From: Chitinophagaceae bacterium
Lineage (GTDB): Bacteria; Bacteroidota; Bacteroidia; Chitinophagales; Chitinophagaceae
Reading direction: 5' to 3'
Assembly: GCA_947461645.1 (NCBI GenBank)
Contig: CANHMN010000001.1
Location: 1-30,636, forward strand
DNA: 30,636 nucleotides
The notes beneath the pieces were generated by a model. That model was not told the origin of the DNA. It did no database searches and worked only from the letters and a program-made list of their open reading frames with translations. The position numbers and the translations under genes were made by a program. Shown here piece after piece: positions 17,817-25,308 of this stretch; positions within the stretch are counted from its first letter, which is position 1, and every line of letters begins with the position of its first letter.

Positions 17817-17848
17817 AAAAAAGAGGAGCAAGAAGCTCCTCTTTTTTT
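17817..17848. terminator. Bidirectional terminator between the TPR and gdh genes
   Basis: A 13-bp stem, AAAAAAGAGGAGC (17817-17829) and GCTCCTCTTTTTT (17835-17847), closes on a five-base loop and has a T run on either strand. It sits between the convergent stops at 17777 and 17882, so it can end both transcripts. Confidence 0.9.
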
Positions 17849-17881
17849 ATCGTAAAATGCAAAAGCATTTCAGAAGTTTGA

Positions 17882-19303
17882 TTAAGGGAAGATACCCAAT
17901 TCAACATAGCTGGTAGCTACTTTATTGATGGCACTTACGTAAGCAGCAGTTCTCATGTCAGGAATTTCAGGATTTTCTTTCCATACTTCCATGATTTCAC
18001 GGGTTGCGCTAATCATGGTTTCTTCCAAACCACTGTGAACCAAATCTTGTTCATCAGGACCATGTAGAATGAACTTTTTTTCCGTATCTGTAACTTTTTT
18101 ACCGCTTAGTTCTTCGATTTGTCCGAGAATACGAGTGTTCATGTTTTCTGTATAACGTTTTTCCATTCTACCATAACGAACATGGCTAAGGTTTTTCAAC
18201 CATTCGAAATAACTAACAGTTACACCACCTGCATTTAAATACATATCGGGAACACATAGAATTCCTTTTTTAGCAAAAACTTCATCAGCCTCAGGTGTGC
18301 ATGGTCCATTAGCAGCTTCGCCAATAATTTTGGTTTTCAATCTTGGAGCATTTTCGCCATTGATTACATTTTCCAAAGCAGCAGGAATTAAAATATCGCA
18401 CTCCAATTCAAGCGCATCTGTATTTTTGGCAAGATTGGTTGCTCCTGGGAAATTTAAAATAGATCCTGTTTTCTTTCTGTGTTGGAAAACTTCTTCTTCG
18501 TTTAATCCGGCAGGATTAAAAATCGCACCCTCATATTCTGCAAGCGCAATTACTTTAGCACCACCTTCTCTGAAGAATTTCGCAGAGTGATAACCTACGT
18601 TTCCTAAACCTTGTACCACAACGGTTTTGTCTTTTAACCCGACCGAAAGACCTTGCTTTTGCATTACATCCGGCATGTTGCAAACCTCTCTGATTCCAAA
18701 AAACACACCAAGTCCGGTAGCTTCAGTTCTTCCTCTTACACCACCTTGAGTAACTGGCTTTCCGGTTACACAACCGGCTGCATCAATTTCTCCGGGCTTC
18801 AAAGAAGCATAAGTATCAACTATCCATGACATTTCTCTTGGACCAGTTCCATAATCAGGAGCAGGAACATCAATGCCCGGGCCGATAAAGTTTTTCTTTA
18901 CCAACTCAGCAGTATATCTTCTAGTTATTTTTTCCAACTCATAGGTGGAGTAATTTTTTGGATTGATTTTAATACCTCCTTTACCGCCACCAAAAGGAAC
19001 GTTTACAATAGCACATTTGTATGTCATCAAAGAGGCAAGAGCCATTACTTCATCTTGGTTTACTTCATCACTGAAACGGATACCTCCTTTGCAAGGTGAT
19101 TTATGCTGACTGTGCTGTACACGATAAGCCTCGATCACTTCAATTTTTCCGTTGTCAAGTTTTACAGGAAAACGCATTTGATAAACGCTGTTGCAAGCCT
19201 TGATTTGCTCAAGAATTCCCAAATCCCACTTGGTGAATTTGGCCGCCTTGTCGAAGCTTTTTTCTACACTTTGAAAAAAGCTGTAGTGTTGATTTGATGA
19301 CAT
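17882..19303 (-). CDS. Glu/Leu/Phe/Val family dehydrogenase, probably glutamate dehydrogenase
   Basis: A 473-residue enzyme that interconverts glutamate and 2-oxoglutarate plus ammonia with a nicotinamide cofactor. The N-terminal domain has SPCKGGIRFSDEV (Lys72), MTYKCAIVNVPFGGGKGGIK (Lys96 and the catalytic Lys108) and PAPDYGTGPREMSW with the conserved Asp. The Rossmann domain shows VVQGLGNVGYHSAKFF. The later AANGPCTPEADEV and NAGGVTVSYFEWLKN motifs are those of the hexameric GDH family. Cofactor preference cannot be judged safely from the motif alone. The gene starts 31 bases after ccmD on the same strand and no good -7 box is visible in the gap, so read-through from the ccm genes is possible. 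It ends at the bidirectional terminator. Confidence 0.93.
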   Translation of the reverse strand: MSSNQHYSFFQSVEKSFDKAAKFTKWDLGILEQIKACNSVYQMRFPVKLDNGKIEVIEAYRVQHSQHKSPCKGGIRFSDEVNQDEVMALASLMTYKCAIVNVPFGGGKGGIKINPKNYSTYELEKITRRYTAELVKKNFIGPGIDVPAPDYGTGPREMSWIVDTYASLKPGEIDAAGCVTGKPVTQGGVRGRTEATGLGVFFGIREVCNMPDVMQKQGLSVGLKDKTVVVQGLGNVGYHSAKFFREGGAKVIALAEYEGAIFNPAGLNEEEVFQHRKKTGSILNFPGATNLAKNTDALELECDILIPAALENVINGENAPRLKTKIIGEAANGPCTPEADEVFAKKGILCVPDMYLNAGGVTVSYFEWLKNLSHVRYGRMEKRYTENMNTRILGQIEELSGKKVTDTEKKFILHGPDEQDLVHSGLEETMISATREIMEVWKENPEIPDMRTAAYVSAINKVATSYVELGIFP

Positions 19304-19334
19304 ATTGTAGGTTTTTATTTTTTTGATTAATAAA

Positions 19335-19544
19335 TTATCCGTTTTGTTGTTTCTCCATTTTGGAAATTTTTCTGTCTAGATGAATCGCATATCCAATCAA
19401 TCCAAAAAGGATGGTAAGACAAACAGCCACAACAGTGTATATTTTTCCATTTGACCTCATCACATCAGCCATTTCTACTTTTTCTTGTGCAAATGCACAT
19501 GTAGAAAGGAAAAAAAACAGCATTTGCAGCAACAACTTTTTCAT
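19335..19544 (-). CDS. CcmD-like small membrane protein
   Basis: A 69-residue protein with a signal-like N-terminus (MKKLLLQMLFFFLSTCAFAQ) and one clear membrane helix at about 36-54 (IYTVVAVCLTILFGLIGYAI) followed by a charged tail (HLDRKISKMEKQ). In Bacteroidota such proteins sit right after ccmC and are called CcmD family; classical CcmD releases holo-CcmE from the CcmABC complex. The start is the ATG at 19544, which overlaps the ccmC stop by four bases (ATGA); a longer frame running back to 19619 would lie within ccmC. Assignment rests on position and topology more than on sequence. Confidence 0.75.
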   Translation of the reverse strand: MKKLLLQMLFFFLSTCAFAQEKVEMADVMRSNGKIYTVVAVCLTILFGLIGYAIHLDRKISKMEKQQNG

Positions 19545-20236
19545 GATACAATGTCTTTGTTTTTGAGTAGTTCCAATCTTATGTTTAACGTTGTAAGCCA
19601 GGTTCCCAATAAGGTCCATCCAATTACAGCGGGATAAAAAACCAAACGCATGGTTTCGTCGAGGTCTTTTCTGTCAAGCGCTGGATTTCCGCTATCGCTT
19701 CCCGGTGCTCCCGGATGCAGGCTTCCCACCAATCTGGGTATTATCCATACGCAGGGGAACAACAAAGCAAAAGCAAAAATGTTATAAACAGCGGTTACTC
19801 GTGCTTTTTTATCAATGTCGGTAAAGGAACCTCTCAGAACAAAATAGGCGCCGTAAATCAACAAACCAATAGCCGCCCCAATAAGTTTGGGTTCTTTTAA
19901 AACTGAGCCAAGCGATTGGTGCTGGTCTGTGATCCAAGTTACATTTACCCACAACACGCCGGTGAGATAACCCAGTATCCCAAAAAAGGAGCCCATCATT
20001 GCAAATTGGGATGCAAAAATATCATGACGGAGATTTGAGCTTCTCAAATACTTGATGCTGTAAACGAAACTGACTGTATAAAGTATCATCATTCCAAACC
20101 ACATACACACATGAAAATAGAGGTTGCGGATGGTTTCATTCAAAATGGGAAGGCGCGGAACATCCAACAAGAAGCCGGCAACTATGGTGTAGACCGGCAA
20201 AAGAATGGCTAATATTTTCCACCAATTTTTTTGCAC
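19541..20236 (-). CDS. ccmC: Cytochrome c biogenesis heme-handling protein CcmC
   Basis: A 231-residue integral membrane protein with about six helices that presents heme during cytochrome c maturation. The two heme-ligand histidines of the family appear to be His42 (NLYFHVCMWFGMM) and His174 (GSLHPG). The middle stretch AYFVLRGSFTDIDKKARVTAVYNIFAF is strongly CcmC-like. The tryptophan-rich WWD segment between the histidines is odd: residues 96-117 read WVNVTWITDQHQSLGSVLKEPK, without the usual closely spaced Trp residues and Asp. The start is a GTG at 20236, supported by the family-like MQKNWWKIL opening and a -7 box 27 bases upstream. It overlaps ccmD by four bases and follows ccmB after 66 bases. 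Confidence 0.88.
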   Translation of the reverse strand: MQKNWWKILAILLPVYTIVAGFLLDVPRLPILNETIRNLYFHVCMWFGMMILYTVSFVYSIKYLRSSNLRHDIFASQFAMMGSFFGILGYLTGVLWVNVTWITDQHQSLGSVLKEPKLIGAAIGLLIYGAYFVLRGSFTDIDKKARVTAVYNIFAFALLFPCVWIIPRLVGSLHPGAPGSDSGNPALDRKDLDETMRLVFYPAVIGWTLLGTWLTTLNIRLELLKNKDIVS

Positions 20237-20262
20237 TTAACAATCGTCAGATTAAAGTGGCG

Positions 20263-20270
20263 CAAAGTTA
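20263..20270 (-). promoter_or_regulatory. -7 box of ccmC
   Basis: The minus strand reads TAACTTTG, an exact TAnnTTTG, in the 66-base ccmB-ccmC gap. It suggests that ccmC-ccmD, perhaps with gdh, can be transcribed apart from ccmB. Confidence 0.45.
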
Positions 20271-20302
20271 TGGGAATATGCAAGATGGAAGAAAAATAAT
20301 AT

Positions 20303-20962
20303 TCAGTCTTTCCAAAGAAAGGGAAAAAGAATGACAGCCAAAACAACCACCAAAACATCCATAGAAAGGGTTATTCCTAACAATTGAGACTGTGCTCCTG
20401 CTTTAAATACCTCTCCAAAGGCAGATTTGCTCAATTTCATTACCAAAAGCAGTTGGGGTAAAATTACCGGAAATCCCAAAATAGCTATTAAAGCGGCATT
20501 TTGTTGTGCTTTTGCAGCTATTGCGCTCATTAAAGTAAAAATCAAGCTTATTCCCAACCCGCCGAGTAAGACAACCTCCATAAAATGCAGGGAATGGATC
20601 ACCGGATTACCTAGAAAAACCATGTACAACAACAGACTGAGCAAACTCAGAAACATCATGAGTAAGCCATTGTAAATAAGTTTGCTTATGATAAACTCGA
20701 TCGGAGAGCAAAGTGTTTGGTAATAGAGCATCCTGCCTTTGTTTTCTTGCAAAAAGCTTTTGGCAACTGCATTTACGCAAACAAAAAGCAGAATCACCCA
20801 AAAAAGTCCATTCCATACCCGGGCATCAGGCGCATCGTCCATGGAAAGATAAATCACAAAAATTGTAGCGGCAATGTAAAGTAAAAGTCCGTAAATGGAA
20901 TGCTTTTGTCGAAACTCGAGCAAGAGGTCTTTGGTGAGAAGTGATGTGATTTTTGAAATCAT
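20303..20962 (-). CDS. ccmB: Heme exporter permease subunit CcmB
   Basis: A 219-residue membrane protein with about six predicted helices and the family opening LLTKDLLLEFRQKHSIYGLLLY. Other family stretches are SFLQENKGRMLYYQTLCSPIEFIISKLIYN and ALIAILGFPVILPQLLLVMKLS. CcmB is the permease of the CcmAB ABC transporter, which uses ATP to release holo-CcmE during cytochrome c maturation. Its ATPase partner CcmA is not in the window. It is followed by ccmC and ccmD on the same strand, which supports the call. A -7 box precedes it at 20980-20987. Confidence 0.9.
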   Translation of the reverse strand: MISKITSLLTKDLLLEFRQKHSIYGLLLYIAATIFVIYLSMDDAPDARVWNGLFWVILLFVCVNAVAKSFLQENKGRMLYYQTLCSPIEFIISKLIYNGLLMMFLSLLSLLLYMVFLGNPVIHSLHFMEVVLLGGLGISLIFTLMSAIAAKAQQNAALIAILGFPVILPQLLLVMKLSKSAFGEVFKAGAQSQLLGITLSMDVLVVVLAVILFPFLWKD

Positions 20963-20979
20963 GGTGGAGGGAAGGTGGG

Positions 20980-20987
20980 CAAAAATA
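20980..20987 (-). promoter_or_regulatory. -7 box of ccmB
   Basis: The minus strand reads TATTTTTG, fitting TAnnTTTG, 18 bases before the ATG at 20962. T-rich sequence makes a chance match more likely here than for the other boxes. Confidence 0.4.
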
Positions 20988-21017
20988 AAGATAAAATGGT
21001 TTTATTTAGCCCAACAT

Positions 21018-21476
21018 TTAAATGGTGGGCTGATTTTTCTCAAAACCAGGAATCCCATCAATCGACAAAAGCTCATCACCTACCCTCCTAAATCCAAACG
21101 TAAAATTTCCGTTAGTCACCAACATCAAATCCGACTGAACAACAGAATAATACTCCAATACCTGTTGAATCACTTTTTCAGTGATTGAAACCTCCATCTC
21201 TTTGCACTCCACAATCATAAACGCCTCCATGGTATTTTTGTACACTACAATATCGAATCTTCTTTTTTGTTGATTGACAATCAACTGCTTCTCTACTGCA
21301 ATCAATGATGAAGGATAATTAAGAACTTCCGTCAGGTATATCAGAAAATTCTGCCGCACCCATTCCTCCGGAGTAAGCAACAACCAGCGTTTTCTAATTT
21401 TACAAAAAACCTCTTCCCTATCTCTAGTCTTTCTGATAAAGGGTTTTGTTGTTGAATATGATATGACAATGCTCAT
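21018..21476 (-). CDS. Orphan HsdR N-terminal-like PD-(D/E)XK protein
   Basis: A 152-residue soluble protein resembling the type I restriction enzyme R-protein N-terminal domain (HSDR_N_2 type). The nuclease-fold signature is visible: Asp75 in KRRFDIVVY and Glu90-x-Lys92 in AFMIVECKE, with the helix KVIQQVLEYYSVVQSD after it. The N-terminal part has LTPEEWVRQNFLIYL and LIAVEKQLIVN, also typical. It stands alone: no methylase, specificity subunit or helicase is nearby, so it is unlikely to be a restriction system. Its role is unknown; proteins of this kind are common single genes in Bacteroidota. It lies upstream of ccmB on the same strand with a 55-base gap. Confidence 0.8.
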   Translation of the reverse strand: MSIVISYSTTKPFIRKTRDREEVFCKIRKRWLLLTPEEWVRQNFLIYLTEVLNYPSSLIAVEKQLIVNQQKRRFDIVVYKNTMEAFMIVECKEMEVSITEKVIQQVLEYYSVVQSDLMLVTNGNFTFGFRRVGDELLSIDGIPGFEKNQPTI

Positions 21477-21483
21477 GTAAATC

Positions 21484-21491
21484 CAAAAGTA
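21484..21491 (-). promoter_or_regulatory. -7 box of the orphan nuclease-like gene
   Basis: The minus strand reads TACTTTTG, an exact TAnnTTTG, ending seven bases before the ATG at 21476, so the leader would be only a few bases long. Confidence 0.45.
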
Positions 21492-21541
21492 AAAGAATTA
21501 CATGAAGTATGTTCGAATATAACCACAAACAATTACAGGTG

Positions 21542-21573
21542 TTTGGAGCGTTACGGCATAATCTATATATTTA
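21542..21573 (+). promoter_or_regulatory. Candidate promoter of the AMP nucleosidase gene
   Basis: TTTG at 21542-21545 and TATATTTA at 21566-21573 are 20 bases apart, the spacing expected between the Bacteroidota -33 and -7 elements. The -7 box has one mismatch. The predicted leader is about 95 bases long and holds a weak AU-rich inverted repeat (21578-21612) followed by seven T. Confidence 0.45.
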
Positions 21574-21674
21574 CAGACTTATTTTGTTTGTAACCACCTA
21601 AAATAAAATAAGCTTTTTTTAATTTAAGACTGAAAAAACCTCTTGAATTAATCTAAACCAAAAAACAGAAAATC

Positions 21675-22445
21675 ATGAAAACCAAAGACGAAATAGTTGC
21701 CAACTGGCTGCCCAGATATACCGGAGAATTATTAGAAAATTTTGGAGAATACATCCTGCTCACCAACTTCTCCAATTATGTAAAGCTATTTGCAGAATGG
21801 AACAACGTAAAAATAATTGGAACCGATCGCTCCATGCAATGTGCAACTGCCAACAACATCACCATTATCAACTTTGGTATGGGTAGCCCAGGTGCAGCTA
21901 CCATAATGGATTTGCTCACTGCCATAAAACCACAAGCAGTGATGTTTTTAGGGAAATGTGGTGGCTTGAAAAAAAGAAACAAAATTGGTGATTTGATTTT
22001 ACCCATCGCAGCCATAAGAGGTGAAGGTACCAGCAACGATTACCTCCCCCCCGAGGTACCAGCACTGCCCGCTTTCGCACTCCAAAAAGCCATCTCCACC
22101 ACCATCCGTGACTATGAATGCGATTATTGGACAGGCGTTTGTTATACAACCAATAGAAGAGTTTGGGAACACGATGAACAATTCAAAGAATATCTCCAAA
22201 GCATTAGGGCTTATGCCATTGATATGGAAACAGCCACTATTTTCACCGTAGGTTTTTTTAATAAAATTCCTACAGGCGCATTACTGTTGGTAAGCGACTC
22301 TCCCATGATACCTGAAGGTGTTAAAACGGAAGCAAGTGATCATGTTGTTACCGCAACCTACGTGGAGAGACACCTGAAAATCGGAATAGATTCACTCAAA
22401 CAACTAATCAACAACGGGCAGACCGTCAGACACCTGAAGTTTTAA
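21675..22445 (+). CDS. amn: AMP nucleosidase
   Basis: A 256-residue enzyme expected to split AMP into adenine and ribose 5-phosphate, in purine salvage and adenylate control. The protein belongs to the nucleoside phosphorylase/MTAN fold: INFGMGSPGAATIMDLL forms the phosphate or ribose loop, VMFLGKCGGLKKRNKIGDLILP is the core strand, and AIDMETATIFTVGFF carries the conserved Met-Glu of the active site with LLVSDSPM after it. The opening KTKDEIVANWLPRYTG and the length match the short Bacteroidota AMP nucleosidase, which lacks the long N-terminal regulatory domain of the E. coli enzyme. The start is the ATG at 21675. The ABC ATPase gene follows after 24 bases and is probably cotranscribed. Confidence 0.9.
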   Translation: MKTKDEIVANWLPRYTGELLENFGEYILLTNFSNYVKLFAEWNNVKIIGTDRSMQCATANNITIINFGMGSPGAATIMDLLTAIKPQAVMFLGKCGGLKKRNKIGDLILPIAAIRGEGTSNDYLPPEVPALPAFALQKAISTTIRDYECDYWTGVCYTTNRRVWEHDEQFKEYLQSIRAYAIDMETATIFTVGFFNKIPTGALLLVSDSPMIPEGVKTEASDHVVTATYVERHLKIGIDSLKQLINNGQTVRHLKF

Positions 22446-22469
22446 AAAGGAAGTTTACTTTTCTTGCCA

Positions 22470-24107
22470 ATGAGCGATTTGCTTCATATACAAAATCTGT
22501 CAGTCGCTTTTCAATCAAAGAATTCAATGGTACTGGCCATTGAAGATTTGTCATTAAGCCTCAAACACAATCAAACAATCGCTATCATCGGAGAAAGCGG
22601 TTCCGGTAAATCTATCACCGCACTTGCTGTATTGGGCTTGCTTCCCCCCAATGCAAAAATTTCAGGTAAAATAATTTTTACACCCAATCAAGGACAGCCA
22701 ACCAACCTATCTTCAATTGATAAAAAAGTATTAATAAATACCAGAGGTAAAAAAATTGCCATGATATTTCAAGAGCCTCTGACAGCCTTGAATCCTCTGC
22801 TTACCTGTGGCAAACAATTAACAGCTGTGATTCGTCAACACCTACAACTAACAAAGGTTGAAGCGAAAAAAAAAGCCCTTGACCTTTTTGAAAAGGTAGA
22901 ATTGCCTCATCCAAAAGAGCTTTTCAATAAATATCCGCATCAACTAAGCGGAGGCCAAAGACAACGGGTTATGATTGCAATGGCGATAAGCTGTAATCCT
23001 GATTTGTTGATTGCCGATGAGCCAACCACTGCTCTCGATTCAAAGGTTCAATTTGGCATAATGATGCTGCTCAAAAAACTACAAAATGAAAGCCAAATGG
23101 GTATTATTTTTATCACCCATGACCTTGGCCTAGTTAATCATTTTGCCGATGAAATTATTATAATGAAATCAGGTAAAATGGTAGAAAAGGGTACCATACA
23201 TCAAGTTTTTCATCACCCTAAAAATGAATACACCAAAAAACTCCTTGACTGCCGAATAACAGCCAAACCCAAAATCCAAAATAGCAAAGACATTTTTGCA
23301 TCACCCAATACCATTCCGGTTTTTTCAGTCGATAATCTTTCCGTCGCATACCCATTAAACGTCAACTTTTGGGGGAAAATCAAATCTTTAAGAACCGCCG
23401 TTGATGGCGTATCCTTTGAAGTAAAAAGCAATGAAATTCTTGGCATCGTTGGTGAAAGCGGAAGCGGAAAATCAACTATAGCGAAATGTGTTGTTGGTCT
23501 TACCCAACCAACCAAAGGCAAACTGTTTTTTAATGGATTTTCCTTGAAAGATGTTAGCTCTAGCATCAAACGAAAGATTCAAATGGTATTTCAGGATCCC
23601 TATAGTTCATTACAACCTAAATTAACAATTGGCGATGCCATTATTGAAGCCATGAAAGTAAATGGCATTGGGAGCAACCAACGCGAAAGAATGGAAAAAA
23701 CGAATTTGCTCTTGTCAATGGTTGGACTGCCGAATGAATTTCAACAAAAATTCCCTCATGAATGCAGCGGAGGTCAACGACAAAGAATTGTGCTGGCTAG
23801 AGCTCTGGCAGTTGAACCCGAATTTCTTGTTTTTGATGAAAGCATTTCTGCTCTTGACGCACCCATTCAGAGACAAATTCTTGACCTAATTCTACAACTC
23901 AAAAACAAACTGAATTTTTCGACTATTTTCATTTCGCACGACCTTGTCGCCGTTCATCATCTTTGCGACAGAATTCTTGTGCTCAGAGAAGGTAAAATAG
24001 TTGAATGTGATAAAGCAGACAAAATCTTCTTTCATCCAAAGGATACCTATACCAAATCCCTGATTGAGGCTATTCCAAATACTGTACAGGAAATGAATAG
24101 CAATTAG
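22470..24107 (+). CDS. Peptide-type ABC transporter ATP-binding protein with two fused ATPase domains
   Basis: A 545-residue cytoplasmic protein with two complete ABC ATPase modules in one chain, equal to DppD/OppD fused with DppF/OppF. Module 1 has Walker A GESGSGKS (41-48), signature LSGGQ (159-163) and Walker B LLIADEPTTALD. Module 2 has Walker A GESGSGKST (328-336), signature CSGGQ (432-436) and a Walker B of FLVFDESISALD, with Ser where Pro is usual. Both D-loops and the switch His (FITHDL, FISHDL) are present, so both sites look able to use ATP. It would power uptake of peptides or similar solutes, but no permease or binding protein gene lies beside it. A TTG two codons upstream is the only other start; I chose the ATG at 22470. 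Confidence 0.9.
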   Translation: MSDLLHIQNLSVAFQSKNSMVLAIEDLSLSLKHNQTIAIIGESGSGKSITALAVLGLLPPNAKISGKIIFTPNQGQPTNLSSIDKKVLINTRGKKIAMIFQEPLTALNPLLTCGKQLTAVIRQHLQLTKVEAKKKALDLFEKVELPHPKELFNKYPHQLSGGQRQRVMIAMAISCNPDLLIADEPTTALDSKVQFGIMMLLKKLQNESQMGIIFITHDLGLVNHFADEIIIMKSGKMVEKGTIHQVFHHPKNEYTKKLLDCRITAKPKIQNSKDIFASPNTIPVFSVDNLSVAYPLNVNFWGKIKSLRTAVDGVSFEVKSNEILGIVGESGSGKSTIAKCVVGLTQPTKGKLFFNGFSLKDVSSSIKRKIQMVFQDPYSSLQPKLTIGDAIIEAMKVNGIGSNQRERMEKTNLLLSMVGLPNEFQQKFPHECSGGQRQRIVLARALAVEPEFLVFDESISALDAPIQRQILDLILQLKNKLNFSTIFISHDLVAVHHLCDRILVLREGKIVECDKADKIFFHPKDTYTKSLIEAIPNTVQEMNSN

Positions 24108-24122
24108 TAAATTAATTTGCCT

Positions 24123-24130
24123 TAACTTTG
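24123..24130 (+). promoter_or_regulatory. -7 box of queA
   Basis: TAACTTTG is an exact TAnnTTTG, 16 bases after the stop of the ABC gene and 106 before the queA ATG. It predicts a transcript that begins near 24135, just before the structured leader at 24142. Confidence 0.5.
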
Positions 24131-24141
24131 CCTCCTCAAAA

Positions 24142-24213
24142 TCATGCCGTAACATGATATGTGCCTTACATCAAAGGCTTCATTTTTACAAACCTTGCGT
24201 TTGTACGGCATGA
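24142..24213 (+). promoter_or_regulatory. Cloverleaf-like structured leader of queA
   Basis: A perfect 10-base inverted repeat, TCATGCCGTA (24142-24151) and TACGGCATGA (24204-24213), encloses three hairpins in a row: ACAT-GAT-ATGT (24152-24162), GCCTT-ACATCA-AAGGC (24163-24178) and ACAAAC-CTTGC-GTTTGT (24188-24204). One base (24204) is shared by the outer stem and the third hairpin, so one of the two is a pair shorter. The layout is a four-way junction like a tRNA cloverleaf, but there is no T-loop or other conserved tRNA base, so it is not a tRNA gene. It matches no riboswitch I know; preQ1-I is much smaller. A 19-codon open frame (24154-24213) runs through it and stops on its last base. It starts about where the mRNA should start. 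Confidence 0.5.
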
Positions 24214-24236
24214 GATAATCAACTAAAATTTTTGAA

Positions 24237-25286
24237 ATGAAATTATCTCAGTTTCGCTTTGATTTGCCCCTCAACCTGATTGCTCAAAATCCCACTAAAA
24301 AAAGAGAAGAAAGCCGTCTGATGGTTATCCATCGTAAAACAGGCTTGATTGAAAACCGCCAGTTCTCCGATATCATGGAATACTTCGATGATAAAGATGT
24401 TTTCGTAGTTAACAATACCAAAGTGTTCCCTGCTAGAATGTATGGTCGAAAAGAAAAAACAGGAGCAAAAATCGAGGTGTTTCTTTTAAGAGAACTCAAT
24501 AAGGCCAACAAACTCTGGGATGTAATTGTAGATCCCGCAAGAAAAATTAGAGTTGGCAACAAATTGTATTTTGGCGAAAATGATGAATTGGTTGCTGAAG
24601 TCATAGACAATACCACCAGTCGCGGAAGAACCATCAAATTTCTTTGGGAAGATACAGACGAGGCCTTCAAAGAAATGCTTGAAGTAATGGGCGAAACCCC
24701 ACTTCCAAAATACATTAAACGCAAGCCTGAACAAGAAGACAAAGAAAGGTATCAAACCGTTTATGCCAAATATGAAGGTGCTGTAGCTGCTCCAACTGCA
24801 GGTCTGCATTTCAGTAAGGAATTGATTAAAAGATTGGAGATTCAAGGAATCAGATTTGCTGAAGTAACCCTACACACGGGATTGGGAACATTCAGACCAA
24901 TTGAGGTGGAAGACCTTAGCAAACATAAAATGGATGCTGAGTATTTCAGAATTGATGAAACTGCCTGCCAAATCGTTAACAAAGCCAGGGAAGGTAACAG
25001 AAGAATTTGCTCCATCGGTACAACTACCATGAGAGCTATGGAATCCTCTTACACTGCTCAGAAATTATTGAAGCCTTCAGAGGGTTGGACCAATCACTTC
25101 ATACATCCACCCTATGATTTCAGCATCGCTGATTCAATGGTAACCAACTTTCACTTGCCAAAAACAAGTTTGTTCATTATGGCATGTGCTTTTGCGGGTT
25201 ACGATTTGATGATTGAAGCTTACCAAAAAGCCATAAAAGACAAATACCGCTTTTTTAGCTATGGTGATGCCATGCTGATTTTATAA
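24237..25286 (+). CDS. queA: S-adenosylmethionine:tRNA ribosyltransferase-isomerase QueA
   Basis: A 349-residue enzyme that transfers and rearranges the ribosyl part of S-adenosylmethionine onto preQ1 at position 34 of tRNA, giving epoxyqueuosine. This is the step before QueG or QueH in making queuosine in the tRNAs for Tyr, His, Asn and Asp. Recognisable stretches are [21 protein letters not shown] near the start, [71 protein letters not shown] and [17 protein letters not shown]. The length is the family norm. No other queuosine gene (tgt, queC-F) is in the window. The gene has its own -7 box and a structured leader, and ends at a good terminator. Confidence 0.96.
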   Translation: MKLSQFRFDLPLNLIAQNPTKKREESRLMVIHRKTGLIENRQFSDIMEYFDDKDVFVVNNTKVFPARMYGRKEKTGAKIEVFLLRELNKANKLWDVIVDPARKIRVGNKLYFGENDELVAEVIDNTTSRGRTIKFLWEDTDEAFKEMLEVMGETPLPKYIKRKPEQEDKERYQTVYAKYEGAVAAPTAGLHFSKELIKRLEIQGIRFAEVTLHTGLGTFRPIEVEDLSKHKMDAEYFRIDETACQIVNKAREGNRRICSIGTTTMRAMESSYTAQKLLKPSEGWTNHFIHPPYDFSIADSMVTNFHLPKTSLFIMACAFAGYDLMIEAYQKAIKDKYRFFSYGDAMLIL

Positions 25287-25308
25287 TTCAGCATCCTATT
25301 AAAATATT

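Noticed and set aside
21018..24107. A defence island (HsdR-like protein, AMP nucleosidase, ABC ATPase)
   Set aside because: AMP nucleosidase and the ABC ATPase have ordinary metabolic forms, the HsdR-like protein is a common orphan, the genes are on different strands, and no mobile or effector genes are present.
24142..24213. A tRNA gene, from the cloverleaf-like fold
   Set aside because: No T-loop consensus, no D-loop GG, stem lengths do not fit (outer stem 9-10 bp), and no usable seven-base anticodon loop. Kept only as a structured leader.
24142..24236. A preQ1-I riboswitch before queA
   Set aside because: The compact preQ1-I hairpin with its C-rich loop and A-rich tail is not present.
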